Shown in pieces: positions 1 to 7,278 of a stretch of 64,000 nucleotides of DNA; the stretch's first letter is position 1, and each line of letters starts with the position of its first letter. This stretch comes from JBAYSY01 sp041675885 (GTDB lineage Bacteria; Pseudomonadota; Alphaproteobacteria; Rhodobacterales; Rhodobacteraceae): the NCBI GenBank assembly GCA_041675885.1, contig JBAYSY010000009.1, forward strand, positions 1-64,000, written 5' to 3'. Under the pieces are notes generated by a model. The model ran no database searches and had not been told where the DNA came from. It saw only the letters and a list, made by a program, of their open reading frames with translations. A program made the position numbers and the translations under genes.

Positions 1-1
1 A

Positions 2-103
2 AGAGCCAAGCCGGGCAAGGTCATCGTGATCGCCATCGCCCGGAAGATCCTTACCATCGCCAATGCCATCCTGCGCGATGGCCAGCCCTTCAGGCCCGCA
101 TGA
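2..103 (+). CDS. C-terminal end of an IS110-family transposase (cut by window edge)
   Basis: Reading frame 2 is open from the window edge to a TGA at 101-103 and gives about 33 residues, including KVIVIAIARKIL and NAILRDGQPF. This basic-hydrophobic tail resembles the end of IS110-type transposases (RuvC-like DEDD recombinases). The catalytic core lies outside the window, so it is unknown whether the element is intact. Family assignment rests only on this tail. Confidence 0.6.
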   Translation, partial: RAKPGKVIVIAIARKILTIANAILRDGQPFRPA

Positions 104-154
104 TCTCCACAGTTGCCACGGGCGGGCGCTGCCTTCTATGGTGCGGTTTGGCAG

Positions 155-185
155 CCGGGGTGGTGGGCAGATTGTCCACCCTGCG
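155..185 (-). repeat. Partial copy of a dispersed intergenic repeat tail
   Basis: On the minus strand this reads as gcagggtggacaatctgccc followed by an accaccccgg run. It closely matches the stretches near 22669-22698 and 37146-37175, where the same text follows a larger palindromic repeat. It lies in the 113-bp gap between the transposase end and the corrinoid gene. Confidence 0.4.
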
Positions 186-216
186 GCACAACGCCGGTGC
201 GATGCACCGACCCCCG

Positions 217-933
217 CTATCCCGCCGCGATCCGGCCCGCCATCTGGTTGTGCTTGCGCGCCACGAATTCCTTGGCGGTCTCCACCGCCACGGCGGCGTC
301 GCGGCAATAGGCGTCGGCGCCGATCGCCCGGCCGAACTCCTCGTTCAGGGGCGCGCCGCCCACCAGCACGATATAGTCGTCGCGCAGGCCCTTTTCCTTC
401 AGCGTGTCGATCACGACCTTCATGTAGGGCATGGTGGTGGTCAGCAGCGCCGACATGCCGAGGATGTCGGGCTGTTCCACCTCCAGCGCCTCAAGGTATT
501 TCTCGACCGCGTTGTTGATCCCGAGATCCACCACCTCGAACCCCGCACCCTCCATCATCATCGCCACAAGGTTCTTGCCGATGTCGTGGATATCGCCCTT
601 GACGGTGCCGATCACCATCTTGCCCATGCGCGGCGCGCCGGTCTCGGCCAGGAGCGGCTTGAGGATCGCCATCCCCCCCTTCATCGCATTCGCGGCCAGC
701 AGCACCTCGGGCACGAACAGGATGCCGTCGCGGAAATCAGCGCCGACGATGGTCATGCCCGCGACCAGCGCCCTGGTCAGCACGTCATAGGGCGCCCAGC
801 CGCGGTCGAGCAGGATGCGCACACCCTCCTCGATCTCCTCCTTCAACCCGTCGTAAAGGTCGTCGTGCATCTGGAGCACGAGTTCGTCGTCGTCCAGTTC
901 GGCAAGGATGATGTCGTCGTTGTCGTCAGCCAT
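217..933 (-). CDS. Corrinoid (B12-binding) methyltransferase protein, MtbC/MetH-type
   Basis: This 238-residue protein has an N-terminal helical B12-cap region (about residues 15-100) followed by a Rossmann-like cobalamin domain. The cobalamin signature GDIHDIGKN lies at about 113-121; His116 is expected to be the lower axial cobalt ligand. Such proteins carry methyl groups between a donor methyltransferase and an acceptor enzyme. The ATG at 933 was chosen because GGAGG lies just upstream in the minus-strand leader; the frame stays open to 1095, but without family similarity. A Bmt-type homocysteine methyltransferase lies 2.5 kb away on the same strand. In related Rhodobacteraceae such pairs have been described as parts of a split methionine synthase, and this role is inferred here. 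Confidence 0.85.
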   Translation of the reverse strand: MADDNDDIILAELDDDELVLQMHDDLYDGLKEEIEEGVRILLDRGWAPYDVLTRALVAGMTIVGADFRDGILFVPEVLLAANAMKGGMAILKPLLAETGAPRMGKMVIGTVKGDIHDIGKNLVAMMMEGAGFEVVDLGINNAVEKYLEALEVEQPDILGMSALLTTTMPYMKVVIDTLKEKGLRDDYIVLVGGAPLNEEFGRAIGADAYCRDAAVAVETAKEFVARKHNQMAGRIAAG

Positions 934-1146
934 GGCGGCCTCCAGCGGAATGGTGCTTACCGATTCAATGCGACCAAAGGCCCCGCCACACTTGGCGGAT
1001 TGCGACATGCGCCGCGCCGGGACCGACAGCGGCCGGGGCGGTGGGCGGCACAGGCCCGGCGCGGGCGGCGATTTTCCGCCGTCCCCCCTTTTCAAACGGC
1101 CCGCGCGCGCCTATATCGCGTCCCGCAGTTGCCGGGCCCCTCTGGC

Positions 1147-1187
1147 GGAAAGGTTCCCCCTTTCCGTGATGTCGGAACTGCTCCGAC
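1147..1187 (+). promoter_or_regulatory. Two adjacent stem-loops in the leader of the TerC gene
   Basis: GGAAAGG at 1147-1153 pairs perfectly with CCTTTCC at 1159-1165, and GTCGGA at 1171-1176 pairs with TCCGAC at 1182-1187. The second hairpin ends 25 bases before the ATG, close to the GGAGAAAGG ribosome-binding site. TerC/Alx genes are often preceded by a structured manganese- or pH-sensing leader (yybP-ykoY class). The core bases of that class are not recognisable here, so the element may be unrelated. Confidence 0.35.
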
Positions 1188-1212
1188 ACTCCATGGAGAA
1201 AGGTCCCGGCGC

Positions 1213-2226
1213 ATGGAAAACATCACATCCTGGTTAAGCGAGCCGGTGCTGGGCACCCCCGGCTGGTTCTGGCTGGCCTTCGCGGCGATCGTGGTCGTGA
1301 TCCTCGTGTTCGACCTCGGCGTTCTGCACCGCAAGGACGAGGAAATCTCGGCCCGCCACAGCCTGTTCCTGTATCTGGGCTATGTCGCGGTCGCCTTTGC
1401 CTTCGGCGGCTGGGTCTGGATGGTGCGCGGCCCCGAGGCGGGGCTGGAGTTCTTCACCGGCTACATCATCGAACAGAGCCTGGCGATGGACAACATCTTC
1501 GTCATGGCGACCATCTTCGCCTTCATCGGCGTGCCGCGGATCTACCAGCACCGGGTTCTGTTCTGGGGCATCCTCGGCGTGCTGTTCTTCCGCGCGATCC
1601 TGATCGGGGTCGGCGTCGCCATGGTGCAGGCGTTCGAATGGGTGCTGGTGCTGTTCGGCGTGTTCCTGATCTTCACCGCCTGGAAGATGTTCACCGGGGT
1701 CGAAAGCCATTCCGACCTGTCGCAGAACAAGCTGCTGCGGTTCCTGCGCAAGCGCTTCCGCATCACCAGGGACTTTCACGGCCACGCCTTCTACGTGTTC
1801 CGCGAACATCCGCGGACCGGAAAGAAGCTGCTCTACCTGACGCCGCTCGCGGTGGCGCTGATCATGGTCGAATTCGCCGACGTGATCTTCGCGGTGGACA
1901 GCGTGCCGGCGATCTTCGCCATCACCCAGGACCCGTTCATCGTCTATACCTCGAACGTCTTCGCCGTGCTGGGGCTGCGGGCGCTGTTCTTCACGCTTGC
2001 GGCGGCGATGGTGCGGTTCCGCTACCTGCCCCTGGCGCTGTCGATGGTGCTGTTCCTCGTCGGCATCAAGATCACGCTGGTTCCGTTCGGCATCCATATC
2101 GACACCGCGCTGTCGCTGGTGGTGATGCTGTCGATCCTCGCGGGCGGTATCCTCTATTCGCTGTGGAAGACGCGGGGCGAGAAAATCGAGTTCGACGGGC
2201 ATGGTTCGGGCGGCGGCAGGGAGTAA
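1213..2226 (+). CDS. TerC/Alx-family integral membrane protein, probable Mn(II)/metal exporter
   Basis: This 337-residue protein has about nine hydrophobic segments and no signal peptide. Two signature segments are visible: AMDNIFVMATIFAFIGVP near residues 92-109 and FAVDSVPAIFAI near 231-242. Both place acidic residues inside membrane helices, as expected for cation transport. The soluble loop between them (FRITRDFHGHAFYVF) is typical of the Alx subgroup. The family is linked to manganese efflux and tellurite resistance; the substrate cannot be read from sequence. The ATG at 1213 follows GGAGAAAGG. The gene is oriented away from the corrinoid gene and is probably transcribed alone. Confidence 0.9.
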   Translation: MENITSWLSEPVLGTPGWFWLAFAAIVVVILVFDLGVLHRKDEEISARHSLFLYLGYVAVAFAFGGWVWMVRGPEAGLEFFTGYIIEQSLAMDNIFVMATIFAFIGVPRIYQHRVLFWGILGVLFFRAILIGVGVAMVQAFEWVLVLFGVFLIFTAWKMFTGVESHSDLSQNKLLRFLRKRFRITRDFHGHAFYVFREHPRTGKKLLYLTPLAVALIMVEFADVIFAVDSVPAIFAITQDPFIVYTSNVFAVLGLRALFFTLAAAMVRFRYLPLALSMVLFLVGIKITLVPFGIHIDTALSLVVMLSILAGGILYSLWKTRGEKIEFDGHGSGGGRE

Positions 2227-2234
2227 GCGGCCAA

Positions 2235-2258
2235 GGTGCGCTGAAGCGCACCCTACGG
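2235..2258. repeat. REP-like palindrome, GGTGCGCTGAAGCGCACC family
   Basis: A near-perfect palindrome GGTGCGCTGAAGCGCACC followed by CTACGG. The same 24-mer occurs at 17320-17343 and 57168-57191, with an inverted copy at 57225-57248 and a variant at 37109-37131. It sits just after the TerC stop codon and may act as a transcript-end hairpin. Confidence 0.75.
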
Positions 2259-2324
2259 GGGGACGGAGCGGGGCGCCGGATGCGCCCCTGCCCCCGGTCG
2301 TGACAGGGTGGAGCAGGTGACAAT

Positions 2325-2339
2325 GTTCCCATTATGTTC
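2325..2339 (+). promoter_or_regulatory. LexA SOS box, GTTC-N7-GTTC
   Basis: GTTC at 2325-2328 and GTTC at 2336-2339 are separated by exactly seven bases (CCATTAT). This is the direct-repeat LexA operator characteristic of Alphaproteobacteria. It ends 12 bases before the ATG of the radical SAM gene at 2352, so bound LexA would block initiation. It implies that this gene belongs to the DNA-damage regulon. Confidence 0.75.
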
Positions 2340-2351
2340 TAACCTGCCGCC

Positions 2352-3470
2352 ATGCCGCGCGACAGACACCGCCCCGATTCCCGGCCGCCGGAGGGCTCCG
2401 CCCCGCCGCCCTGGCTCAAGCTGCGCGGCCGGGGGGCCGGGCTCAACATGGCCGGGCGGTTCGAGCGGCTGGCGCAGACCGCCGAGCACGACGGCTGGGA
2501 CATCCCGGAGGAGGAGCGGCTGCTGCGCACCGAGCTGCGCGAGGAGACCCCGCGCAGGATCATCACCCGCAACGATTCGCCCGACCTGCCGTTCGACCGC
2601 TCGCTGAACCCCTATCGCGGCTGCGAGCACGGCTGCATCTACTGCTACGCACGGCCCAGCCACGCCTTTCTCGGCCTGTCGCCGGGTCTCGATTTCGAGA
2701 CCCGGCTGGTGGCGAAGCCCGACGCGCCCGAAGCGCTGGCGCGGGAACTCTCGACCAAGAACTACCGGGTGCGGCCGCTGGCGATCGGCACCAATACCGA
2801 CCCGTATCAGCCGGTCGAGGCGCGGCAGGGGATCATGCGCCGGGTGCTCGAAGTGCTGCGCGACTTCAACCACCCGGTCGCGCTGGTCACGCGCGGAACG
2901 CTGATCGAGCGCGATCTGGATATCCTCGGCCCCATGGCCGGGCGCGGGCTGGCGCAGGTGGGGATTTCGGTGACCACGCTCGATCCTGCGCTGGCCCGGC
3001 GGATGGAGCCGCGCGCGCCCGCGCCCGCCCGCAGGCTGGCGACCATCAGGGCGCTTGCCGGGGCCGGGGTGCCGGTGCGAATCATGGTCTCGCCGGTGAT
3101 CCCGGCGCTGACCGACCACGAGATGGAGGCGATCCTGAATGCCGGGGCCGGGGCGGGCGCGCTTGCGGCAAGCTGGATCCTGCTGCGCCTGCCGCTGGAG
3201 GTCGCGCCCCTGTTCCACGACTGGCTCGACCGCCACTGCCCCGACCGGGCGGAACGGGTGCGGGCGCGGCTGCGCGAGATGCGCGGCGGGCGCGACAACG
3301 ATCCGCGCTATGGTCACCGGATGCGCGGCCAAGGGGTGTTCGCCGACCTGCTGGCGCGGCGCTTCGCGCTGGCCTGCCGCAGGCTGGGGTTGAACCGCGG
3401 GTTGCCCGGCCTCGATTGCAGCCGCTTCGCGGTGCCGCCACGGCCGGGCGATCAGCTTTCGCTGTTCTGA
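2352..3470 (+). CDS. PA0069-family radical SAM protein (spore photoproduct lyase-like)
   Basis: This 372-residue radical SAM enzyme carries the 4Fe-4S cluster motif CEHGCIYC (CxxxCxxC) within NPYRGCEHGCIYCYARPSH near residues 91-109. The NPYRGC...YARP setting is typical of the SplB/PA0069 group. The reaction is unknown for this group, although relatives act on nucleic-acid lesions. An SOS box overlaps the expected promoter and supports a DNA-damage role. No good Shine-Dalgarno is visible before the ATG at 2352, so the start is likely but not certain. The gene converges on the methyltransferase gene, with only six bases between stop codons. Confidence 0.88.
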   Translation: MPRDRHRPDSRPPEGSAPPPWLKLRGRGAGLNMAGRFERLAQTAEHDGWDIPEEERLLRTELREETPRRIITRNDSPDLPFDRSLNPYRGCEHGCIYCYARPSHAFLGLSPGLDFETRLVAKPDAPEALARELSTKNYRVRPLAIGTNTDPYQPVEARQGIMRRVLEVLRDFNHPVALVTRGTLIERDLDILGPMAGRGLAQVGISVTTLDPALARRMEPRAPAPARRLATIRALAGAGVPVRIMVSPVIPALTDHEMEAILNAGAGAGALAASWILLRLPLEVAPLFHDWLDRHCPDRAERVRARLREMRGGRDNDPRYGHRMRGQGVFADLLARRFALACRRLGLNRGLPGLDCSRFAVPPRPGDQLSLF

Positions 3471-3476
3471 AAAGCG

Positions 3477-4487
3477 TCAGCCCCGCCGCCCGCGCCGTTC
3501 CCGCCGCGGGCCGGCATCCTCGCCGCTTCCGTCCGAGGCCGAGGAAAAGCCGCCCAGCTTTGCCGCGATATCCTCCAGCGTCGGGCGCGGGCCCCGGGGC
3601 CGGTCCTCCAGCGCCGCGCGCATGGCGCGCAGATGTTCGGGCATGGTGCCGCAGCAGCCGCCGATGATCCGCACCCCGGCGTCGCGCGCCAGCACCGCGT
3701 AATCGGCCATCAGTTCCGGCGTGCCGTCGTAATGGATATGGCCGTCGCGATATTTGGGAATGCCCGCGTTGCCCTTGGCGATCAGCGGCCGTTCCGTGCC
3801 CTGCGCGACGAAACCCAGCACCGTGCGCATCAGGTCCGACGCGCCCACCCCGCAATTCGCCCCGAAGGCGAGCGGCGGGTTCGGCAGCTTCTCGACCAGA
3901 TCGACCAGCGCGGCCGAGGTCACGCCCATCATGGTGCGCCCGGCGGTGTCGAAGCTCATCGTGCCGCACCACGGCATCCCGGCCAGCCGCGCGGCCTCGG
4001 CGGCGGCCCGGAACTCCTCGGGCGCCGAGATGGTCTCGACCCAGAGCACGTCGGCGCCGCCCGCCTTCAGCCCCTCGGCCTGTTCGTGGAACATCTCGAC
4101 CGCCAGTTCGTGGGTCAGGCTGCCCATCGGCGCCATGATCTCGCCCGTGGGGCCCATCGAGCCCGCCACCACCACCGGGTGCCCGGCGCCGTCCGCAACC
4201 TCGCGCCCGAGTGCGGCGCCCGTGCGGTTCAGTTCATGCACCCGGCCCCCGGCGCCGTGCAGTTTCAACCGGCTGGCGTTGCCGCCGAAGGTGTTGGTCA
4301 GGAACAGGTCGCTTCCGGCCCCGACCGCGCCGCGGTAGAGGCTGCGGATATCGTCGGGCCGGTCGATGTTCCACATTTCCGGCGCCTCGCCCGCGGCCAG
4401 CCCCATGTTGAACAGGTTGGTGCCGGTGGCGCCGTCGGCCAGAAGCCAGTCGCGCACCCCGAGCAGACGGGAAAGGGCATCGGTCAT
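3477..4487 (-). CDS. bmt: Betaine/homocysteine S-methyltransferase (MetH homocysteine-domain type)
   Basis: This 336-residue (beta/alpha)8-barrel protein transfers a methyl group to homocysteine. The thiolate-zinc ligands of the family are present: Cys212 in GANCGVGA and Cys278-Cys279 in GGCCGT. The N-terminal DGATGTNLF and the LTNTFGGN segment also match the Pfam S-methyl_trans family. The ATG at 4487 follows AAGGA; an upstream ATG at 4526 adds only a non-conserved extension. It is usually annotated Bmt, but it may be the homocysteine half of a split cobalamin-dependent methionine synthase with the corrinoid protein at 217-933. A tail rich in Arg and Gly (from about residue 313) looks disordered. 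Confidence 0.88.
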   Translation of the reverse strand: MTDALSRLLGVRDWLLADGATGTNLFNMGLAAGEAPEMWNIDRPDDIRSLYRGAVGAGSDLFLTNTFGGNASRLKLHGAGGRVHELNRTGAALGREVADGAGHPVVVAGSMGPTGEIMAPMGSLTHELAVEMFHEQAEGLKAGGADVLWVETISAPEEFRAAAEAARLAGMPWCGTMSFDTAGRTMMGVTSAALVDLVEKLPNPPLAFGANCGVGASDLMRTVLGFVAQGTERPLIAKGNAGIPKYRDGHIHYDGTPELMADYAVLARDAGVRIIGGCCGTMPEHLRAMRAALEDRPRGPRPTLEDIAAKLGGFSSASDGSGEDAGPRRERRGRRG

Positions 4488-4597
4488 CGAGATCGGATCC
4501 TTGCCGGTGGGCCTTTGGGCCTGCACGCGCCCCGCACCGGAACGGGCGGGGCACGCACGGGGGTCAGGGGGTCATGGCCGGGTCAGTCCAGCCGGGC

Positions 4598-4912
4598 TCA
4601 GGCTTCATCGACCAGTTGCGCCTTGGCGGTGGCCAGAAGCTCGGTCATCTTCGCGCGGATCGCGGCCGGGTCCGACAGGCTGCCCAGATCGCCCGCGAGC
4701 TTGCGCAGGACGTCCTCGTCCCCCGCTTCCTCCAGGTCCGATTTCACGACTTCGAGCGCGTAGGCTTCGGCCGCGTCGCCGGTCTTGCCCAGCAGCCCCG
4801 CCGCCCAGAGGCCCAGCAGCCTGTTGCGCCGCGAGACGGCGCGGAACTGCATCTCGGCGTCATGGGCGAATTTCGCCTCGAAGGCGCGTTCACGGTCGTC
4901 GAATGTGCTCAT
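4598..4912 (-). CDS. DUF1476 protein, inhibitory zeta subunit of the F1Fo-ATP synthase
   Basis: This 104-residue, highly charged alpha-helical protein begins MSTFDDRERAFEAKFAHD and includes RRNRLLGLWAAGLLG. It matches DUF1476, which in Paracoccus denitrificans is the zeta subunit that blocks ATP hydrolysis by the ATP synthase through its N-terminal helix. The length equals that of the characterised family members. The start at 4912 is followed by the conserved N-terminal inhibitory segment. It lies divergently from purC, the usual neighbourhood in Rhodobacteraceae. Confidence 0.88.
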   Translation of the reverse strand: MSTFDDRERAFEAKFAHDAEMQFRAVSRRNRLLGLWAAGLLGKTGDAAEAYALEVVKSDLEEAGDEDVLRKLAGDLGSLSDPAAIRAKMTELLATAKAQLVDEA

Positions 4913-5016
4913 GTGCTGGCCTCCTGTTCCTTGCCGGACAGGGTGGCCCGGAAGGATTGACATTGTATTTGCGCGTTCCATGCACCATATGCCCCTGCGC
5001 GTGGCCTGCCGCAAGG

Positions 5017-5055
5017 CCCCGCATCAAGACCCGGCATCAAGACCCCGCATCAGGA
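5017..5055. repeat. Three tandem 13-bp units upstream of purC
   Basis: Units ccccgcatcaaga, cccggcatcaaga and ccccgcatcagga run head to tail, ending about 40 bases before the purC -35 element. No ORF uses them. They may be incidental or a direct-repeat operator. Confidence 0.5.
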
Positions 5056-5095
5056 ACCGCGTCCGCCCCCTGCCGTCCTTGCGCCCGCGATCTCC

Positions 5096-5124
5096 TTGCG
5101 ACAGGGCGCGGCTTGGCTTATAGG
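5096..5124 (+). promoter_or_regulatory. Probable sigma70-type promoter of purC
   Basis: TTGCGA at 5096-5101 and TATAGG at 5119-5124 are separated by 17 bases. The predicted start would leave a leader of roughly 50 bases before the purC ATG at 5182. Confidence 0.5.
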
Positions 5125-5181
5125 CGCACACGACAAGGCGCGCAGGCTACGCAGGCGCTCGCGCGCCCGAACGGAGAATTC

Positions 5182-5982
5182 ATGGCAAGGCGCAAGAAAA
5201 TCTACGAGGGCAAGGCCAAGATCCTCTACGAGGGGCCCGAGCCCGGGACGCTCATCCAGTATTTCAAGGATGAGGCCGTGGTGGTGCCCGCCCGCGCGGC
5301 ACAGGCCCCTGCGGGGAAGGCGGCCGACGCCGCCCCCGTGGTGGCGGACGGGCGCGGCGTGCTGAACAACCGGCTGTCCGAATTCTTCATGTCCGGGCTC
5401 AACGCCATCGGTGTGCCGACGCATTTCATCCGCCGGGTGAACATGCGCGAACAGCTGATCCGCATGGCCGAGATCATTCCGGTGCATGTCGTGGTGCGCA
5501 ACCATGCCGCGGGCGGGCTGACCGAACGGCTCGGCATCCCCGAGGGCAGCCCGCTGCCGCGACCGATCGTCGAATTCTACTTCAAGGACGACAAGCTGGG
5601 CGACCCGCTGGTGTCCGAGGAACATATCATCGCCTTCGGCTGGGCCAGCCAGCATGATCTCGACGACATGGTGGCGCTGGCGCTGCGCGTCAACGACTTC
5701 CTGTCGGGGGTGATGCTGGGGGTGGGCGTCCGGCTTGCCGATTTCCGTATCGAGGTCGGGCGGATCTGGGAAGGCGACTACATGCGCCTGATCGTCGCCG
5801 ACGAGATCAGCCCCGACAACTGCCGCCTGTGGGATCTGCGCACCGCCGAAGGCACGATCCGCGAGGGGGGCGCGCTGCGCGACCCGGCGCCGCTGGCGGA
5901 TGTCTATACCGAACTGGCCCGGCGCCTCGGGGTGCTTCCGTCGAACGTGACCCACGCGCTCAAGCCCACGCTGATCAACTGA
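5182..5982 (+). CDS. purC: Phosphoribosylaminoimidazole-succinocarboxamide synthase with an altered loop
   Basis: This 266-residue SAICAR synthase acts in purine synthesis, joining CAIR and aspartate with ATP. The family start (KKIYEGKAK), GVLNNRLSEFF, VVRNHAAGG, LRVNDFLSGVM and ADEISPDNCRLWD are all present. Residues 31-58, after QYFKD, are unusual: the usual DATAFN-type loop of about 16 residues is replaced by about 28 Ala/Pro/Val-rich residues, and the segment GTIREGGALRDP near 240 also differs from the common DVFRRDLG-like text. This may mean a specialised or relaxed copy with a second purC elsewhere, or lineage divergence. The start at 5182 follows GGAG. purS begins 23 bases after the stop. 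Confidence 0.9.
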   Translation: MARRKKIYEGKAKILYEGPEPGTLIQYFKDEAVVVPARAAQAPAGKAADAAPVVADGRGVLNNRLSEFFMSGLNAIGVPTHFIRRVNMREQLIRMAEIIPVHVVVRNHAAGGLTERLGIPEGSPLPRPIVEFYFKDDKLGDPLVSEEHIIAFGWASQHDLDDMVALALRVNDFLSGVMLGVGVRLADFRIEVGRIWEGDYMRLIVADEISPDNCRLWDLRTAEGTIREGGALRDPAPLADVYTELARRLGVLPSNVTHALKPTLIN

Positions 5983-6005
5983 AAGAACCGAAAGGTCCGC
6001 CGCCG

Positions 6006-6245
6006 ATGAAAGCCCGTGTTCATGTCATGCTCAAGGACGGCGTTCTCGACCCGCAGGGCGAGGCGGTGCGCCACGCCCTCGGCGCGCTCGGCTTCGCCGG
6101 GGTCGAGGCGGTGCGGCAGGGAAAGGTGATCGAACTGGACCTCGCCGCCACCGACGCCGGCACCGCCGAAGCCGAGGTCCGCGCGATGTGCGAACGGCTC
6201 TTGGCGAATACGGTGATCGAGAAATACACCGTCGAGATCGTCTGA
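6006..6245 (+). CDS. purS: Phosphoribosylformylglycinamidine synthase subunit PurS
   Basis: This 79-residue small subunit of the three-part FGAM synthase (PurS-PurQ-PurL) bridges PurQ and PurL for ammonia channelling. The family hallmarks are visible: the start MKARVHVMLKDGVLDPQGEA, the GKVIELDL strand and the C-terminal LLANTVIEKYTVEI. It lies 23 bases after purC and upstream of purQ, as in other Rhodobacteraceae. purL is not in the window. Confidence 0.95.
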   Translation: MKARVHVMLKDGVLDPQGEAVRHALGALGFAGVEAVRQGKVIELDLAATDAGTAEAEVRAMCERLLANTVIEKYTVEIV

Positions 6246-6275
6246 ACCGGGCGACCGGGGCGGGACACGAACATC

Positions 6276-6480
6276 GCCTCCGCCGGGGGGCAATTCATCC
6301 GCTGGAAGAATCGCTTCTCCCGGCGAAGCCTCCGGCGGGGATATCTGCTGGACAGAGGAAGCCCCCCCAAAGAACCCTCGATAATATTTCACCGTGACAG
6401 AAATATCCTCGGGGGTGAATTGGCCGCAGGCCAAGAGGGGGCGGACAGCCCCCTTGCCCGCCCCGCCACAGGAGCAGCGG
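6276..6480. repeat. Dispersed repeat A, copy 1, filling the purS-purQ gap
   Basis: This fills most of the 319-bp gap between purS and purQ. It shares with 59343-59520 a cgcctccgccgggg lead, a hairpin segment around caattcatccnctggaagaa, the block tttcaccgtga then aaatatcctcgggggtga, and ggccgcaggccaagaggggg followed by a ggggg...ccccc hairpin. No gene is visible. A transcript from purC to purQ would have to pass through these hairpins. Confidence 0.8.
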
Positions 6481-6564
6481 CGGGGGCTGGAAGGCGGGCG
6501 CGCTTTGCGCTAAGGGGCGGGCGCGGGCAAAGCGCGCCCGCATCCCCTGCCCCGGAGAGCCGCC

Positions 6565-7233
6565 ATGAAAGCCGCCGTCGTCACCTTCCCCGGATCGAAC
6601 TGCGACCGCGACCTTGCCGTCGGCTTTGCCAGCGCGGGGGCCAGGGTGGTCCGGGTCTGGCACAAGGATACCGAACTGCCCGAGGGGGTCGATATCGTCG
6701 GCCTGCCCGGGGGCTACAGCCATGGCGACTATCTGCGCTGCGGCGCCATCGCGGCGCGGGCACCCGTCATGCGGGCGGTGGCGGAGCACGCGGCGCGCGG
6801 CGGTTATGTGCTGGGCATCTGCAACGGCTTCCAGATCCTGACCGAAGCCGGGTTGCTGCCCGGGGCGCTGATGCGCAACACCGGGCTGAAATACATCTGC
6901 CGCACGGTCGGGCTGCGGGTTGCCACTTCGGACAGCGATTTCACCGGCGGCTGGAACGCGGGCGACGAGGTGGCGATCCCGATCGCCCACCAGGACGGCA
7001 ATTACCAGACCGACGCGGACACGCTGGCCCGGCTGCGGGACGGGGACCGGATCGCCTTCACCTACCGCGACAACCCCAACGGTTCGGCCGGGGACATCGC
7101 CGGAATCCTGTCGGAAAACCGCCGGGTGCTGGGGATGATGCCGCATCCCGAACGCGCCATCGACCCGGCGCATGGCGGCACCGACGGATCGGTGCTTTTC
7201 CGCTCCCTCACCGCGGCGCTCGTCCCGGCCTGA
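6565..7233 (+). CDS. purQ: Phosphoribosylformylglycinamidine synthase, glutaminase subunit PurQ
   Basis: This 222-residue class I glutamine amidotransferase releases ammonia from glutamine for FGAM synthesis. The catalytic triad can be seen: the nucleophile Cys86 in GICNGFQ, and the His and Glu of MPHPERA near the C-terminus. The N-terminal FPGSNCDRD and PGGYSHGDYLRCG are family signatures. The start at 6565 is preceded by GGAGAGCC. It is separated from purS by a repeat-filled spacer but is presumably still co-expressed with purC-purS. Confidence 0.95.
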   Translation: MKAAVVTFPGSNCDRDLAVGFASAGARVVRVWHKDTELPEGVDIVGLPGGYSHGDYLRCGAIAARAPVMRAVAEHAARGGYVLGICNGFQILTEAGLLPGALMRNTGLKYICRTVGLRVATSDSDFTGGWNAGDEVAIPIAHQDGNYQTDADTLARLRDGDRIAFTYRDNPNGSAGDIAGILSENRRVLGMMPHPERAIDPAHGGTDGSVLFRSLTAALVPA

Positions 7234-7278
7234 GCAGGCACGCTTGCCGCAGCCGGGTGGCGGGCCTAAACTCCGGCC

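Noticed and set aside
940..1212. yybP-ykoY manganese riboswitch before TerC
   Set aside because: Hairpins exist, but the conserved core bases of that class could not be identified, so it is recorded only as an unclassified structured leader.
5017..5055. CRISPR-like array
   Set aside because: The three 13-bp units are contiguous with no spacers and are too short for CRISPR repeats.
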